Shown in pieces: positions 20,316 through 31,812 of a stretch of 64,000 nt of DNA (its first letter is position 1; every line of letters begins with the position of its first letter). A program made the position numbers and the translations under genes. This DNA is from Cylindrodendrum hubeiense (taxonomy: Eukaryota; Ascomycota; Sordariomycetes; Hypocreales; Nectriaceae). The notes under the pieces were generated by a model. The model worked only from the letters and a program-made list of their open reading frames with translations. It was not told the DNA's origin and searched no databases. The DNA is taken from contig JAANBB010000004.1 in NCBI GenBank assembly GCA_014621425.1, forward strand, positions 310,001-374,000, given 5' to 3'.

Positions 20316-22774
20316 CTAAATTTCGGCATGAGGTCTCTTAGATGACTCGCGTTCCTGGGGAAATGCCTGCCTTGTCAGGTCATTCAAACTCAGGACAGGC
20401 TCACCCTTATAAAATGACATATCAAGGAAGTGAATCGTCCTCGAAATTATATCGGCCTCCTGAACAATCATTTCTTGGTCATGCCCGGACAGAAGGTCTT
20501 TGCCGTCGCCAAAATCGGCAGATAATGGCTTCCACAAGCTATAGGTCGCGACTTCCTGCTCGGCAAACTGGATCGTAGCGTACAGAATAGTCATCATATC
20601 GTTCACGACCGGAAAGCGCTGCTGCAACTCCTCGAGTACATTGATGCAGAGCTTGACGCTTTCTTGCCTATCGGACGATTGCGTGAACTGGTACAAGGGC
20701 CGTTGCAACATATGAATAATTCCATAGTTTATGGCGATGGGTGACCTGATAGAATTCTAGAATGTCAGCATGAATCTGGAGCGAGTCGCCGGTTCATGCA
20801 AAATGTCGCTATGTTGCATGAACTTGGGTCAGGGGCTGTTTACGTGCATTGTAATGGGTAGATATAGACCGAGACCAAGGTTTCTGACTTCTGTGATCAA
20901 GATTGTCATACCGGCCGCTGCACGTTTTGCCCGCTGCCATTGCGTTTCAAGGAGGGTTACCATGCCCCGTGACCACTGTGCCGAATTGCAGAAGTGGGCT
21001 TGGCGCAGTTGATTTAGGGTGACTAATATGGACCTCTTTAGTGTTAGTCAAAATTTCCAAGGCAAGCTATAGCGATATATAGGTATCTTACTCGCACAGG
21101 AGCAGAGCTAGATTTCGATGGAATACAAGCATTTTGAGGTTGGTTAAAGTCGAGGTCGTCGTAGTGAGAGAAAAGCTGTCCGCGAATACTTCTCGCCACG
21201 CAGACAGTTCGAAGCTGGCTCTGTCTACCTTGAACAGACTTTCCACGATTTGATCTGTGACATTCCTTCCTACGTCTGGATCAGAGCCTTCCGAGGGCTT
21301 GACTAGGCGGATCTTGACAACTAATTTTGTGAGCTCCGTCAGAGAAAGAAACATTCTTGTCAAAGTAAGCTTGGTCTCCTTATCATAGACCTTGGAGTAG
21401 AGGGTGGAGTCTGTGATGTCCTCAACATGAAGAGGAGGGAGGTTAGGTAGGCATGGTTCCATGTCGGCAATTTTTCGCGAACTGAGAGATATGGTCAATT
21501 CTCGAACGGCACAGGCCCACTGAAGACGCTTGAGAGACTTCCCCCTATCCATAGTGCCTGTGCATGGCCTTTCGCGGCTGTGGGACATTTCTTTGATTAT
21601 CGACGTAGCGATGGTGAGCCAGTATGATGTCCGCTGGAAAGACTTTTGGAATGGCCTTGGTGAGCGGTACGATAGTAGGAGAGCGGCGCCAATGATGGCG
21701 AATTTATCCTCCTCCGTTTCGAAGTCAAAAAGCAGCTGGGTAACTGGTCAGTACGGGAACTATGTTGCCTATATGACTTGACTCTCATGCTTTAGCAGAC
21801 TTACCCGTGCCTTCTCGAAGAGTGACTCTTGCGCTTCGGCAATGGAACTATAGCCGAGCTGGCGGATGTCATCGGACGAGATAAACTTAAGCTCGTGATC
21901 AGTCGGATTTGCAGACAAGGATGGAATTTGGGCGTTACTTACTGGACAGGCCGCGAATAACATAGATTTGTGTAATAGGAGGCTCATGTTCCTAAAGCCA
22001 TGTTCGTATTCCGACCAAGCCTCGTCTTCGGCTAATACGGGCAGGAATGGGTGGACAAAGAGGAAGTATGCCCTGAAGAGGCTCTCCTGCACCGGCTGAG
22101 GAGGAAGAGCAAAAACTTCCTTCCGAATGAGATAGTTCAAGTCCTCATCAGAGAGATGAGACAGCTTGCAGGATCCTATCGATGGTGAACCGAGAGATGT
22201 GGAGCCATCGAGCCAGTCGAACGAGGGGGTGTTAGCGGCGGGGAGCTGCTGGATGTGAAGTGGGGAGAGGAGATCAGAGGCAAAAAGCCGCGCGCAGCCC
22301 GTCTGATCAACTGATCCCTGGAGGAAACTGGTCTGCAATGAGGCGCCCTCTGGTGGAGAGATGCCGAGCCTGGCGGTATGAGACTGAGGTGCTGGGTTAT
22401 CCTCCGGCCATAGAGCCAAAGCACTGAGCACATCGTCGTCGATTGGGAACTGCTGGTTATTGCCGGGCGTCGGTACTCTCGTGGCCGACGCCGCCGGCTG
22501 TTGGGGCCGTCCTGCTGCCGCCGTTCTGCGGCTGTTGCTGCTCCGCCCGTGATTTCAGTGATGGGCGCAACGAGGGAGGGTGCGATAGCTACAGCAGCCC
22601 TTACCCGTTCTTCTGCTTGGTCATGATGCAGTCGGTTCCCTCCAGCCTACATCTGATGCAAGGAAGCCGAGTGATGACATCGCACCGGATCTTTCGAGCG
22701 CGGCACGCCTGGCAGGCTGCGGAGGCTCGTTTGCGCTCGACGGGCGGGCCTGATCTACATGCGGCGAAGGACAT
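20316..22774 (-). CDS. Zn2Cys6 transcription factor, CTF1-like
   Basis: Nuclear regulator built from several exons. The N-terminus (start MSFAACRSGPP at 22774, 19 residues before the first Cys) carries CQACRARKIRCD and CIRCRLEGTDC, a full binuclear cluster. After a Pro/Ser-rich linker comes the fungal_trans regulatory domain: FRAYFLFVHPFLPVLAEDEA, the FAACPVSN segment, FEKARLLFDFETEEDK, SYWLTIATSIIKEM, and a C-terminal part ending SPIAINYGIIHMLQRPLYQF and QERESSKRPHAEI. The pattern is that of cutinase transcription factor 1 and related lipid-use regulators. I joined the last two exons through the TCTAG acceptor near 20757, which preserves the frame. It is a candidate regulator for the neighbouring GFA, SDR and CoA-transferase genes, two of which share an upstream motif. 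Confidence 0.85.
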
Positions 22775-23233
22775 TGTGCTCTTCGGTTGCTCAGGCTTCT
22801 TGGGCTTCTTGGGCTTCTCGTCGTGTTGCGCAAGCCCGCGCCAAAACACGGATGACTCGGGAGTTGCTGAAACGGGATTATAACCCAAGTCCTTGCTTTT
22901 CTCTTCTTCTCGGCTCTTTGGGATGCCTCGGCTGGACCCACTCGCACCCCAGTCTGCACCACCAGCGCTAATCAAAGCAATGCAGACAGCGCACGACTGC
23001 TGCATAATAGCACACTACATCCTAGGCGTTGTGCAGTACATGGTGTATGCGTGAGTATCTTCATTCATTTATTGTATTCATCCATAAACTTTACAGCCCA
23101 AAGGAGCCCGACTAAACCAATGTGTCTCGCTATTTCTGGAGGGAAAATCGATAGGATATTTCGAGGCACCGCTGCCCTCGGAGCTTGTCCGTTACACCCG
23201 TGACTGCGCATGGTTCTCTCTCCGCTTGACGCT
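22775..23233. other. Upstream region of the CTF1-like regulator
   Basis: The frame upstream of the chosen Met stays open back to 23005 and encodes a Lys/Pro-rich stretch (KPKKPKKPEQPK), so a longer N-terminus is possible. Nothing else was recognised. Confidence 0.3.
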
Positions 23234-23744
23234 TCAAGATAGAACCTTCAGACCCTGCACCGGTGGCAGCCACCTTGCGCGGTCAGCAGGGAACCCCTCG
23301 TGATCGGGAGCCTCCACATCTGCTCCGAGCTCTCCGTTGGCACCATCCAGAGTCCCCGATTGAATGACCCACAGCTCCTCCGTCTGGTCGGTGTGCAGAT
23401 TCTTCCATACGTTGGAGGAGCAGGTGTCACAGAAGTAGACGGTGAGGAGGCTACCAAGTATGTGCTGTTGGGTGTGCGACTTGAGGTGTTCTTTCCCCTG
23501 TGTTATCTTCAGGGTATCCTTGGGAATCATGACGTTGACCGTGAACGCGCTGCCTGAGATTTTCTGGCACGTTATGCAGTGACATTGCACCTATTGGGTC
23601 GTTCAAATTTCCTCAGCAATAGACTTGGCCACCAGGAGAGAGGGGTAGAGAGAGAAATGGAGAGAAAGAGAGACGAACCCGATACACTGGAGCCCCATCA
23701 TATTCGTATTTAATCCGCTCGCACCAGCAGCTTCCGGTAGGCAT
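23234..23744 (-). CDS. GFA/CENP-V family zinc-binding protein
   Basis: 140 residues from two exons (23679-23744 and 23234-23590; 88-nt intron with a GTTCGT donor). This family (glutathione-dependent formaldehyde-activating-like fold) binds zinc through three Cys groups, all present: GSCWCERIKY near residue 6, VQCHCITCQK around residue 25, and YFCDTCSS around residue 76. The sequence then continues with LWVIQSGTLDG and a C-terminus typical of fungal members. The length is normal. The family's enzymatic activity is mostly undemonstrated, and many fungal copies sit beside metabolic genes with no known role. It lies between a CTF1-like regulator and a short-chain dehydrogenase transcribed away from it. 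Confidence 0.85.
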
Positions 23745-23982
23745 TCTGGCTATTTTGATTGTAGGTTTGAGGAGGGGGCTTGGTTGGGCAAAGTCTAAGG
23801 TTGAGCGATGTAATATGTATTGCGTAGAACTGCCTGGTCTCGGGACCTCAACGGCGAGCAAGACTTGGTCTTTATCTCCCCTCTCCAAGCTAGCCAACAC
23901 CTGGGACGCCCGCTTTGTTGAGATTTGGAAGCCCCGTCGGGAGAACCTGGTGAGAATATGGGAGCCACGGGCTGTAGTCCAC

Positions 23983-24025
23983 GGCCCGCGGGCCGGATCT
24001 GGAGCGAGTCCCATTCCCGCGGGCC
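23983..24025. promoter_or_regulatory. GGCCCGCGG motif pair upstream of the SDR gene
   Basis: Perfect palindrome GGCCCGCGGGCC at 23983-23994 and a second CCGCGGGCC at 24017-24025, about 250-290 bp before the dehydrogenase start. The same 9-mer recurs twice upstream of the CoA-transferase. This is a candidate binding site for a shared regulator; binding has not been shown. Confidence 0.45.
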
Positions 24026-24276
24026 GTACCTGATGCTGATGCTAGGTCGGATTGAGCAACATAGCTAGGACCAATAGTCGCAAGTAGGCTTAGCAGCTTT
24101 CCAAAGAGCCATCGGTGTCGCCTCGCTGCGTGTCGAACAAGATAGAAATGGAGAAAGTACGGTATAGAAATAGAGCTATCGCCTTGCGCTATTATGAGCA
24201 GGACATTCCTATGGTGAATTCATGCCATTACTAGTTCTTCAAAACTTATCCCCAGTCTAAGCCACCCTCCACCAAC

Positions 24277-25185
24277 ATGGACCTCAGAGCCAACCGATCG
24301 CTTGAAGGCAAGGTCGCCATTGTCACCGGAGCGGGTTGCGCCGGTACGGGAATCGGAAACGGCCGTGCAGCCGCATTCTTACTGGCCGAAGACGGTGCCG
24401 CTGTGGTCTGTGTCGATCGGCAGCCCGACTGGGCGCAGAAGACAGTCGAATACATTGAGACCTACGCTAAGGGGACTGCCATCGCCTGTACCGGAGATGT
24501 CACGTCAGAGGAAGATGTGAAGCGGATCGTTGATACGGCCATCGACAAATTTGGTCACCTAGATATCCTCGTCAACAATGTCGGTGTCGGTGGGTGCAAC
24601 GGGACTGCCGTAACGCTCAATATGAAGGACTGGGAGAGGGATATGACGATCAACGTCTCGAGTATGGTCATCATGTCTAAGTACGCCATCCCGGCGATGC
24701 TGAAGAATGAGGGCAAGGTCAAAGGCAGCATCGTCAACATTTCCTCCGTTGCAGCCCTAAATGGAGGAATGAATAATTTGCTTTACCCGACCTCCAAGGG
24801 AGCGGTTACAGCTATGACCAAGAATATGGCGTATGAACACGGAAAGGAAGGGATTCGAGTTAACTGTGTCTGCCCTGGTAAGTAAAGCCCAAAGCCCCAG
24901 CCCCCGTTTTGCATCTGGTTCTGACGAGGGATCATCCAAGGTTCCGTTTGGACACCGATGCTCTTCGAGCATCCCATCCTGGCAAAGGACATGAACGTCA
25001 GCGATTATGTACGGAAGACGCGTGCCGAGGGGAACATGCTTAAAACTGAAGGGTACGGTTGGGATAGCGGCTATGCAGTGCGTTGGTTGTCAAGCCCTGA
25101 AGCAAGGTGGGTGACCGGAGTGATCCTGCCTGTTGACGCCGGTCTCTCTGCCACCATCCAGCTTGAAGTGCCACAGCCAAAGTAG
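24277..25185 (+). CDS. Short-chain dehydrogenase/reductase (classical SDR)
   Basis: NAD(P)-dependent oxidoreductase of 281 residues; exons 24277-24877 and 24941-25185. The N-terminal Rossmann motif is TGAGCAGTGIG (residues about 17-27), and the acidic residue after beta-2 (VVCVDRQ) suggests NAD preference. The structural motif NNVGVGG is near residue 100. The catalytic set is Ser in NISSVAALNGG, then YPTSK with Tyr and Lys four residues apart, followed by the usual VNCVCPGSVWTPM after beta-6. The C-terminus has the WLSSPEARWVTGVILPVDAG cofactor-lid region. Substrate is not evident. It shares an unusual upstream 9-mer with the CoA-transferase gene 2 kb away, suggesting joint control. Confidence 0.93.
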
Positions 25186-26333
25186 TGGCGACAACGAGAC
25201 TGTATTTTTGGACTGAATGATGTCCTTGTTTTTCAGGTCTCTTGTACAAGATCCTATGAAGTCTCCAGCTTGTACCTTTTAGCTTCTACAAGTCCTTCCC
25301 GATACGAAGCAGAAAGACCTGGTCATATTATGAATAGTTTAACTCGACAATTTTCAATACACAAAAAGTATGGTCCCCATGCGGAACAACGCCGTTTGTG
25401 GAATATGAGCATTATTTCCACATCACTTGGGTTACCCGGTAAACCATTATAAAAATTCCTTCACTTGTTTACACATCGCTATCTAAATCTGAACTTACCA
25501 ACCACATCGTCGATTTCACCTGCAAGGGAGGGGGAGGGTAATGAGAGTTGTTAATTCGCCGGAACTGTAACTCCGTATCTCCCCACCCCAGTGGAAATGG
25601 ACGGCTCAGTGATGATTGATTTGGTACATAGCCTCTATTATGACATTTTGCCAGCTGCGCGCGTCGAAACACTACTGATCAATGCACAGCGCCGCAAATC
25701 GAACTAGTATATCTCCTCGCATGTAAGGATGAGTCATTCCTTACGACGCCGTCGCGTCTCGCGACGGTCCAGACCCAGCTATTCAGCAATGATGTGAGTG
25801 AGTGGATAGAACAGAGCTATAGTTGCACTCCCCGATAAAAGCCGATACAGTGATCTTTTCCTATTGGAGGTTATGGGGTAGGTGTGACTCTAGGATTTGT
25901 TATGTTAGCCTAGCCAGTCGCGATCAAGAGCTTGAAAGTCAACATCCCGAACATTCCGAAGTGACGAAGAAGCGCGGCCCGCGGCCCCACATTGCACTTC
26001 TCTCAAATTGGAACCCTGCGGGACCCAATCAAGACTATCCCACGGCCCGCGGATCCTTCTCGTACAGGGATAACGCCCTGCCCCTCCCGCGGCCCCGCCA
26101 CCTCATGGACATTGCCTGTAGCAACACTGGCAGCAATTCGTGGGCGCTCCCATATCAGCTAGACCGGAATGGTACTTTGCTCCAACTATTTGCTATGAGT
26201 ATACTATGAAGCCGCGTACACATAGGACATTCATATTATATATAGGCTTCGAGTGAGGTAGCGGAGGGGTTTCTGCTCCTTAACTCCATACTACAAATTC
26301 TTGAATCGCGATATTTCACCTCTGCATTACATC
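25186..26333. promoter_or_regulatory. Upstream region of the CoA-transferase with motif pair, hairpin and TATA
   Basis: No gene seen. GGCCCGCGG occurs at 25976-25984 and 26044-26052, about 280-360 bp before the CoA-transferase start, matching the pair before the SDR gene. A perfect 8-bp stem with a 3-nt loop (CCGTCGCG-TCT-CGCGACGG) lies at 25749-25767. A TATA-like TATTATATATAG is at about 26234-26245, some 90-100 bp before the ATG. Confidence 0.45.
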
Positions 26334-28200
26334 ATGGGTTCTCAATACACTGTCCAGGCTGAAGCTAAGCGCCTCCTTGAGCGGCTCCTAAATGATCCCA
26401 AACTCTACGTCAATCCGGATGTAAAGACAGCAGCGGAGAGGGTTGAGTTTACCGGGTACCCCAACCCGTGGCTCCCGGTTCCTGTCAAGTTCAGCGAGTC
26501 AATCTCAGCCATCTCGGCATTTGTTGGCGCAAGAGCTGCTGCTGTGGCGGTAGATCGCTATGGAATCAAGCAGGATATCAGAGTGAACACGTAAGGCATC
26601 TCTACCACAATACTACAGCATCAAAGAGAAGGGCTGACGTGACCTATCTGGGGGGGACAGTGATCATGCCTCCGTTTTCCTGTTCGGGTTCTTCCTACCA
26701 AACATCGATGGCAAGGGAGTTACAGCAGCATCAAAGGCCATCGCGGACAACATAGCAGAGGCGGATAAAAACGACCTTTTCAAGCCCATCCATCGAGCCA
26801 GTACTAACCAGTATATGACAAAAGATGGACGGTATTATCATACCCACGGGAATATGAATGCAAAAATCCTCATGAAGATGTTCGACATTCCCGAGCAGGA
26901 TGTCACTATCGAGGAGGCCAGGAAAATATATGCAGACAAGGTAGCTCAGTATGATGCCCAAGAGCTTGACCATCTCGAGAACGAAATCCATCATCAGTCA
27001 GGAACAATTTGTTATACACCAGAAGAGTTCTTCAACACAGAACATGTAAGTGGTTACTTATTACGTGGGCTACCTCGAGGCCCTTGCCGCCCCCCTGCCG
27101 TCTCTTGGGATGACCTGTTTGTGCTAATGTGCTTTGATTTTCAGGGCAAAATTGCGGCTCAAGAACCTATCGCCAATATAGAAGAATTGCCGGCACCTCA
27201 AAAGTCCTGGCCAAACCCAACCCACGACTCCGAATTTCGACCTCTTGATGGCATCCGGGTAGTCGACCTGTCTCGTGCTGTTGCAGCTCCCACAGTTTCC
27301 AAAATTTTGGCTGCCCTCGGTGCGGATGTCATTAAAGTCTCGTGTCCTTCACTTCCAGACACAGGCATCGCGTTGGTGGATGTCAATGCTGGAAAGCGTG
27401 ACGTCAGTATCGACTTGAAGACAGAAGAGGGAAAGGCACTTTTCCGCACGATCATCGGAGACGCGGACGTTCTTGTTGACGGCTACCGGCCTCATGCCAT
27501 TGAGAAGTTGGGCTTTGACTCGAAGTCACTGCGAGACTTGAATCCCTCTCTGATATATGTCCGAGAAGACTGTTATGGTTACAACGGTCCGTGGGCACAC
27601 CGCTCTGGTTGGCAGCAGATTGCTGATTGTGCCGTGGGTATTGCGATGATGACGGGTCAATTCCTAGATCTAAATGAACCCATTCAGCCGCTGCTTCGTA
27701 AGCACCCAAACCCCCATTAGTGTAGCCCATGTCCGCTAACGTACTGCTCTTCAATAGCGAATGCGGACTATCAGACTGGTGTCCTAGGCTCGGGCTTGGT
27801 CATCCAAGCCTTGATGAAACGTACCAAAGCCCCTGTCACCTTCAATATTGACCTTTCCTTGTGTCATTACAACATCTGGTTGTATCGCGCCAGGCCCTAC
27901 ACCTCGGAGCAACAGGCTGCTATCCGCGGTCTTCATCCCAATTTCAAGCCTCGCCACACTACTGACCTACCGGAAATTGCTGGCATGTTGATGGAATCTC
28001 TTAAGACGGCTTGTCCGGGTCTCTTCGAAAACCCGGATTTCTATGAACAAATCTCAGGAAAGGAGTGGGGTGACTCACGCTCCATCAATGTTATCGGCGC
28101 TCCTTTTAAACTCACAAAATCTACTGTGGGCTTCTTGGTTCCTTCTGGAAGACGTGGCTGGTCTAACGACAATCCTACTTGGATTACCACCGTCGTGTGA
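26334..28200 (+). CDS. Family III CoA-transferase (CaiB/BaiF type)
   Basis: Four-exon gene of roughly 550 residues starting MGSQYTVQAEAKRLLERLL. Introns follow DIRVNT (about 26592-26661), FFNTEH (about 27043-27144) and IQPLL (about 27698-27758), all with GT-AG ends and kept phase. The first half is the divergent N-terminal half seen in long fungal members (GFFLPNIDGKGVTAASKAIA, a GRYYHTHGNMNAK segment). The second half has the core motifs LDGIRVVDLSRAVAAPTVSK, LGADVIKV, VDVNAGKRDVSIDLK and DVLVDGYRPHAIEKLG. The family moves CoA between carboxylic acids through an aspartyl thioester; the likely region is around VREDCYGYNGPW. The substrate is unknown. The neighbours MDH and D-hydroxyacid dehydrogenase suggest organic-acid metabolism. 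Confidence 0.88.
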
Positions 28201-29193
28201 GACCAACACTAGAGCCCTTGTTACAAATTTCTTGGGTTTTATTCGCTCGTTTTGGAGCGCAGAATGACAAAAAGGAGCTCGAGGCAAGCTGTCGGCCTTT
28301 TCTTCTGTAGACCAACTTATATTTAAAATGCTAAGCTTTTGTCAATTGCAAATCTGGCAAGATTCTAGTAGAACCACTCTGCCTCGGCAATGGTATCTAT
28401 CTTGCGTATAGATCTCCGGTATCAGAACTCTCTAATCGTTCGAAGTGACAATGAGTTCAGATGTCTGCGATCTTCAAGTATGTCAAATCCAATACTTTAA
28501 CCTTGCCTCCAAAGTTGCACCAGCGGTCTAGAGCTGTGTTAAATATTCGCCATGAGGTCTCGTGGGCTAGCGGTAATGAAGTGGTTGCCCGTTAGACGCG
28601 TTGACGGCTTAGCTGAAGAGCTGTTCAATATCCAGGGGAGCTTACTGGACGAGTTTTATGAGGAGTTGGGCCGGGCTCATGTAAAGGGGTAGGGTGTTAG
28701 GTATGCACTAAATTTTCAAGCATTACTCGAGGGGGTTGACTGAAAACGCGTTATATTACTTTGGGTATGTGTGCATGACGGAAGAGGTATGTAAACTTAA
28801 TCCCAATCAGCTGTTTCTACTAATACATACTACAGCTACTATACTAAATTGGGTGGTTATTGAAGCATTCAAAGGAATGTAGGGACAATTAATCAGAAGA
28901 GTGCATTTTCTCTACTTTAGCGATTTGACGAATGTGTGAGATCGCTTAAATGTTCAGCCGCGGGTGTGTCGAACGCTTTCGATGCACGAAACCACGATTT
29001 TCTGCAATAGCAAATGAGCTAATTCAAGCGCTCCATGCGCAAGCGGTTGAAATTATTACCGTTGGATCTGACGACATGTTTGCACTTAAAAACCACGCTG
29101 TTCTCACTGCTATAACGGGTCGAGGGCCTCACATCATCTCAATATTCCCGCCAAGAAAGCTACTCTCCACTTCAGGTTAAGAGAATCGATACC
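28201..29193. other. 1-kb intergenic region, no gene seen
   Basis: Short frames only. A 45-codon frame from 28551 (MRSRGLAVMKWLP) has no support. A CCGCGGG core at 28958-28964 resembles the upstream 9-mer of the SDR and CoA-transferase genes but matches only partly. Confidence 0.35.
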
Positions 29194-30440
29194 ATGGTCA
29201 AAACAGCTGTGATTGGTGCCTCGGGGCAAATTGGACAACCTCTGAGCCTATTGCTCAAATCGGTGCGATGAGCCTTGATGGATACGACGTGATGGTCAAC
29301 GAAGCTGACAAATGCCTAGAGCCCACTTATAACAGAACTGAGACTGTACGATGTTGTCCATGCAATTGGTGTCGCAACCGACCTGAACCACATTGACACA
29401 CCAGCAATTGTTAAAGGCTATCTTCCTGACGATAACGGCCTGCAAAAAGCACTTGTTGGTGCAGATATCGTTCTTATCTCAGCCGGTAGGATATTTGAAA
29501 CCTTGTGCAGAGATCAGGGCTAATGATCTGATTGGCATCAGGGATTGCTAGAAAACCTGGAATGACCCGCGATGGTAAGTGAATATTTGAGTAAATATCA
29601 CTCGCAAGGTTTCTCACACAATCTCAGATCTCTTCAAAACCAACGCTGGAATCATTGCTGAACTAGTCACTGGTATCGCCAAATTCTGTCCCAAGGCATT
29701 CATCTGCATCATCACCAATCCAGTTAACTGCACTGTCCCAATAGCTGCGGAAATTCTCAAGCAGCATGGCGTCTATGACCCAGTGCGTCTCTTTGGAGTC
29801 ACTACCCTTGACGTCGTGCGCGGGTCCACCTTTGTGGCACACGTTCTTGGAAACGTAAACCCTCAACAGCTCAAAGTCCCTGTCGTTGGTGGTCACTCTG
29901 GCGCTACTATTTTGCCGTTACTCAGCCAGTCGCAGCCAGCGGTACAGCTAAGTCAAGAGCAAATTGAAGCCATTACACATCGTAAGAAACCCATACTGAA
30001 AAAACGGGACATAACTAATCTAGCCTAGGGATTCAATTTGGCGGTGATGAGATCGTCAAGGCAAAGGCGGGCGCTGGTTCCGCAACCACCTGCATGGCAT
30101 ACGCCGGATTTCGGTCAGTTTTTCTCTATTTGTTCAAAGCTCATCTGGTTAACGACGATAATCTAGCTTCGCTCAAGCTGTGATCAAAGCTTCTCAGGGA
30201 CAGACTGGAATAGTGGAGCCTACATATATCTACCTTCCCGGAGTTCCGGGAGGAGAAGCGATCGCTCATGAGCTTGGAGTGGATTACTTCGCCGTGCCGG
30301 TCCAGTTAGGACCCAATGGCGCTCAGACTGCTTATCCAATTGGAGCTTTGTCAGACTATGAGGCAATACTATTGAAGACAGCCGTGGAAGAATTGAAGGG
30401 AAATGTGGCTAAGGGAGAGGCATTCGCAAAGTCGTGGTAA
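29194..30440 (+). CDS. NAD-dependent malate dehydrogenase
   Basis: Interconverts malate and oxaloacetate. Six exons (29194-29262, 29320-29485, 29542-29574, 29628-29981, 30029-30113, 30167-30440) give 326 residues, the normal length. Motifs: [18 protein letters not shown] (NAD loop) at the N-terminus; [37 protein letters not shown] with the substrate-binding arginines; [26 protein letters not shown]; and [16 protein letters not shown] with the catalytic His. The start directly precedes the NAD loop, so there is no mitochondrial presequence, and the end AKSW is not a PTS1. A cytosolic location is inferred. The acceptor at 29319 was preferred to the one at 29328 because only the former restores LITELRLYD. 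It is probably a paralogue rather than the sole housekeeping enzyme. Confidence 0.92.
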
Positions 30441-30761
30441 TAGGCTTTACTACACAGTATCCAAATGAATTCACAATGGCAACATGATTTAATGCTTTGC
30501 ATACCGGTCGGCGTATAATACGCTAACATTATATCACAAGATCTGAGCAATGAAAAAAACGGGATGGTCGAAGGTTCCGAAATAGTTCTCTATGACTCCC
30601 TATAACAATGCCAAATACTCCCAAGTTGACCTTAGAAAGTACAAGCATTATGAAAATTAACCATAAGGACCCCGAGAAATGATTGTAGAAATAATTTCCT
30701 ATATCTATAAGATTATTTACATATTAAAAATAAAATCGAAAGTCAATTCATGAATGTCTTA

Positions 30762-31812
30762 TTAAGATCCGTTAGGCAGTTGCTCAGGGACTATGGTTAA
30801 TAATTCCTCGCCGCACACACCTCGTCTAGCGTTCTCCATAGCTAGAGACTCCATCTTTGCCAATGTCTCGGTAGTATGTGTGCCCAGATGCGGTATGAGT
30901 AAGGCTCGCTCATTCTTGACAAGACGTTCATCAATCAAAGGTTCTCTCTCGTACACGTCCAACCCGACGGCGGCTATATGGCCTTCATCGAGTGCGGTTG
31001 CCATTGCTGCCTCGTCGATGATTGCGCCCCTGGCGGTATTGATGATTACCACTCCAGGTTTCATCTTTGCGATTTCCGCAGCGCCTATCAAGTGCTTTGT
31101 GGCGGCTGAGAGCGGGACATGTACTGAAATAATGTCGCTAGACTGAAGCAGTTGATCAAACGAGACGTATGGACAACCATCAGCGAGCTCGTCTGAAAGT
31201 GGGTTTCGATTGTGGTAAATGACGCTTAAGCCAAAAGGACGGGCCCGGCGGTTGACCTCTCGGCCAATGCGGCCCATGCCGAGAATTCCCAAAGTTTTGC
31301 CTTGCGGATCATGACCAAAAGCCAACCCCGTCTTGAAATTTCCTTTTCTCAAATTGGTGAAGGAAGGATTTAATTGCCGGATGGCACCCAGGAGCAGGAA
31401 AATGGTCAGATCAGCAGTAGCACCTGTGACTGGGTCAGGCGCATAGGTGACGGTGATGTTACGCTGAGCGCATGCATCTATGTCAATCTGATCATATCCA
31501 GCACCGTTGTGGCAGATGAACTTGAGTGATGATGGGAGGCGGTTGATAAATTCCTTATCAAATCGTCCCGCAATCTACAAATTGTTAGGTGTGGCGTGAA
31601 ATAAGAATAACTAGGCAGCATACCACTCCACTGGCAGATGTACGATAAATTGCCTGAATGTCGTGATACTTGGTCTGGAGATCGGCAAAGAATTCCGACC
31701 GTGACTTGCTCGTCACAACCTCAGGGGTGGTGACGGCGTGCAAGGCCTCATATGCCGCCAAAGCATGACGCACGGGGTTAAAGAAGAGAATACGGGGTTT
31801 GGAAAGAGACAT
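30762..31812 (-). CDS. D-2-hydroxyacid dehydrogenase (glyoxylate/hydroxypyruvate reductase type)
   Basis: 333 residues, two exons (31624-31812 and 30762-31574). The NAD(P)-binding loop LGILGMGRIGREV lies near residue 158 and is followed by VIYHNRNPLSDE; a non-acidic residue at the beta-2 end suggests NADPH may be used. Catalytic residues of the family are visible: Arg in NTARGAIID, Glu in YEREPLID, and His in LIPHLGTHTTET. The N-terminal catalytic domain has ICHNGAGYDQIDIDAC. It reduces 2-oxoacids such as glyoxylate to D-2-hydroxyacids. It is convergent with malate dehydrogenase, 321 bp apart. A DUF1338 enzyme 7 kb away belongs to a family that yields D-2-hydroxyglutarate, so a functional link is possible but unproven. 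Confidence 0.92.

Noticed and set aside
28551..28690. 45-codon frame resembling a small protein
   Set aside because: Too short, no family, no splice partners.
29263..29330. Malate dehydrogenase as a pseudogene (apparent stop after the first exon)
   Set aside because: Using the acceptor at 29319 instead of 29328 restores [12 protein letters not shown] and a full-length enzyme.
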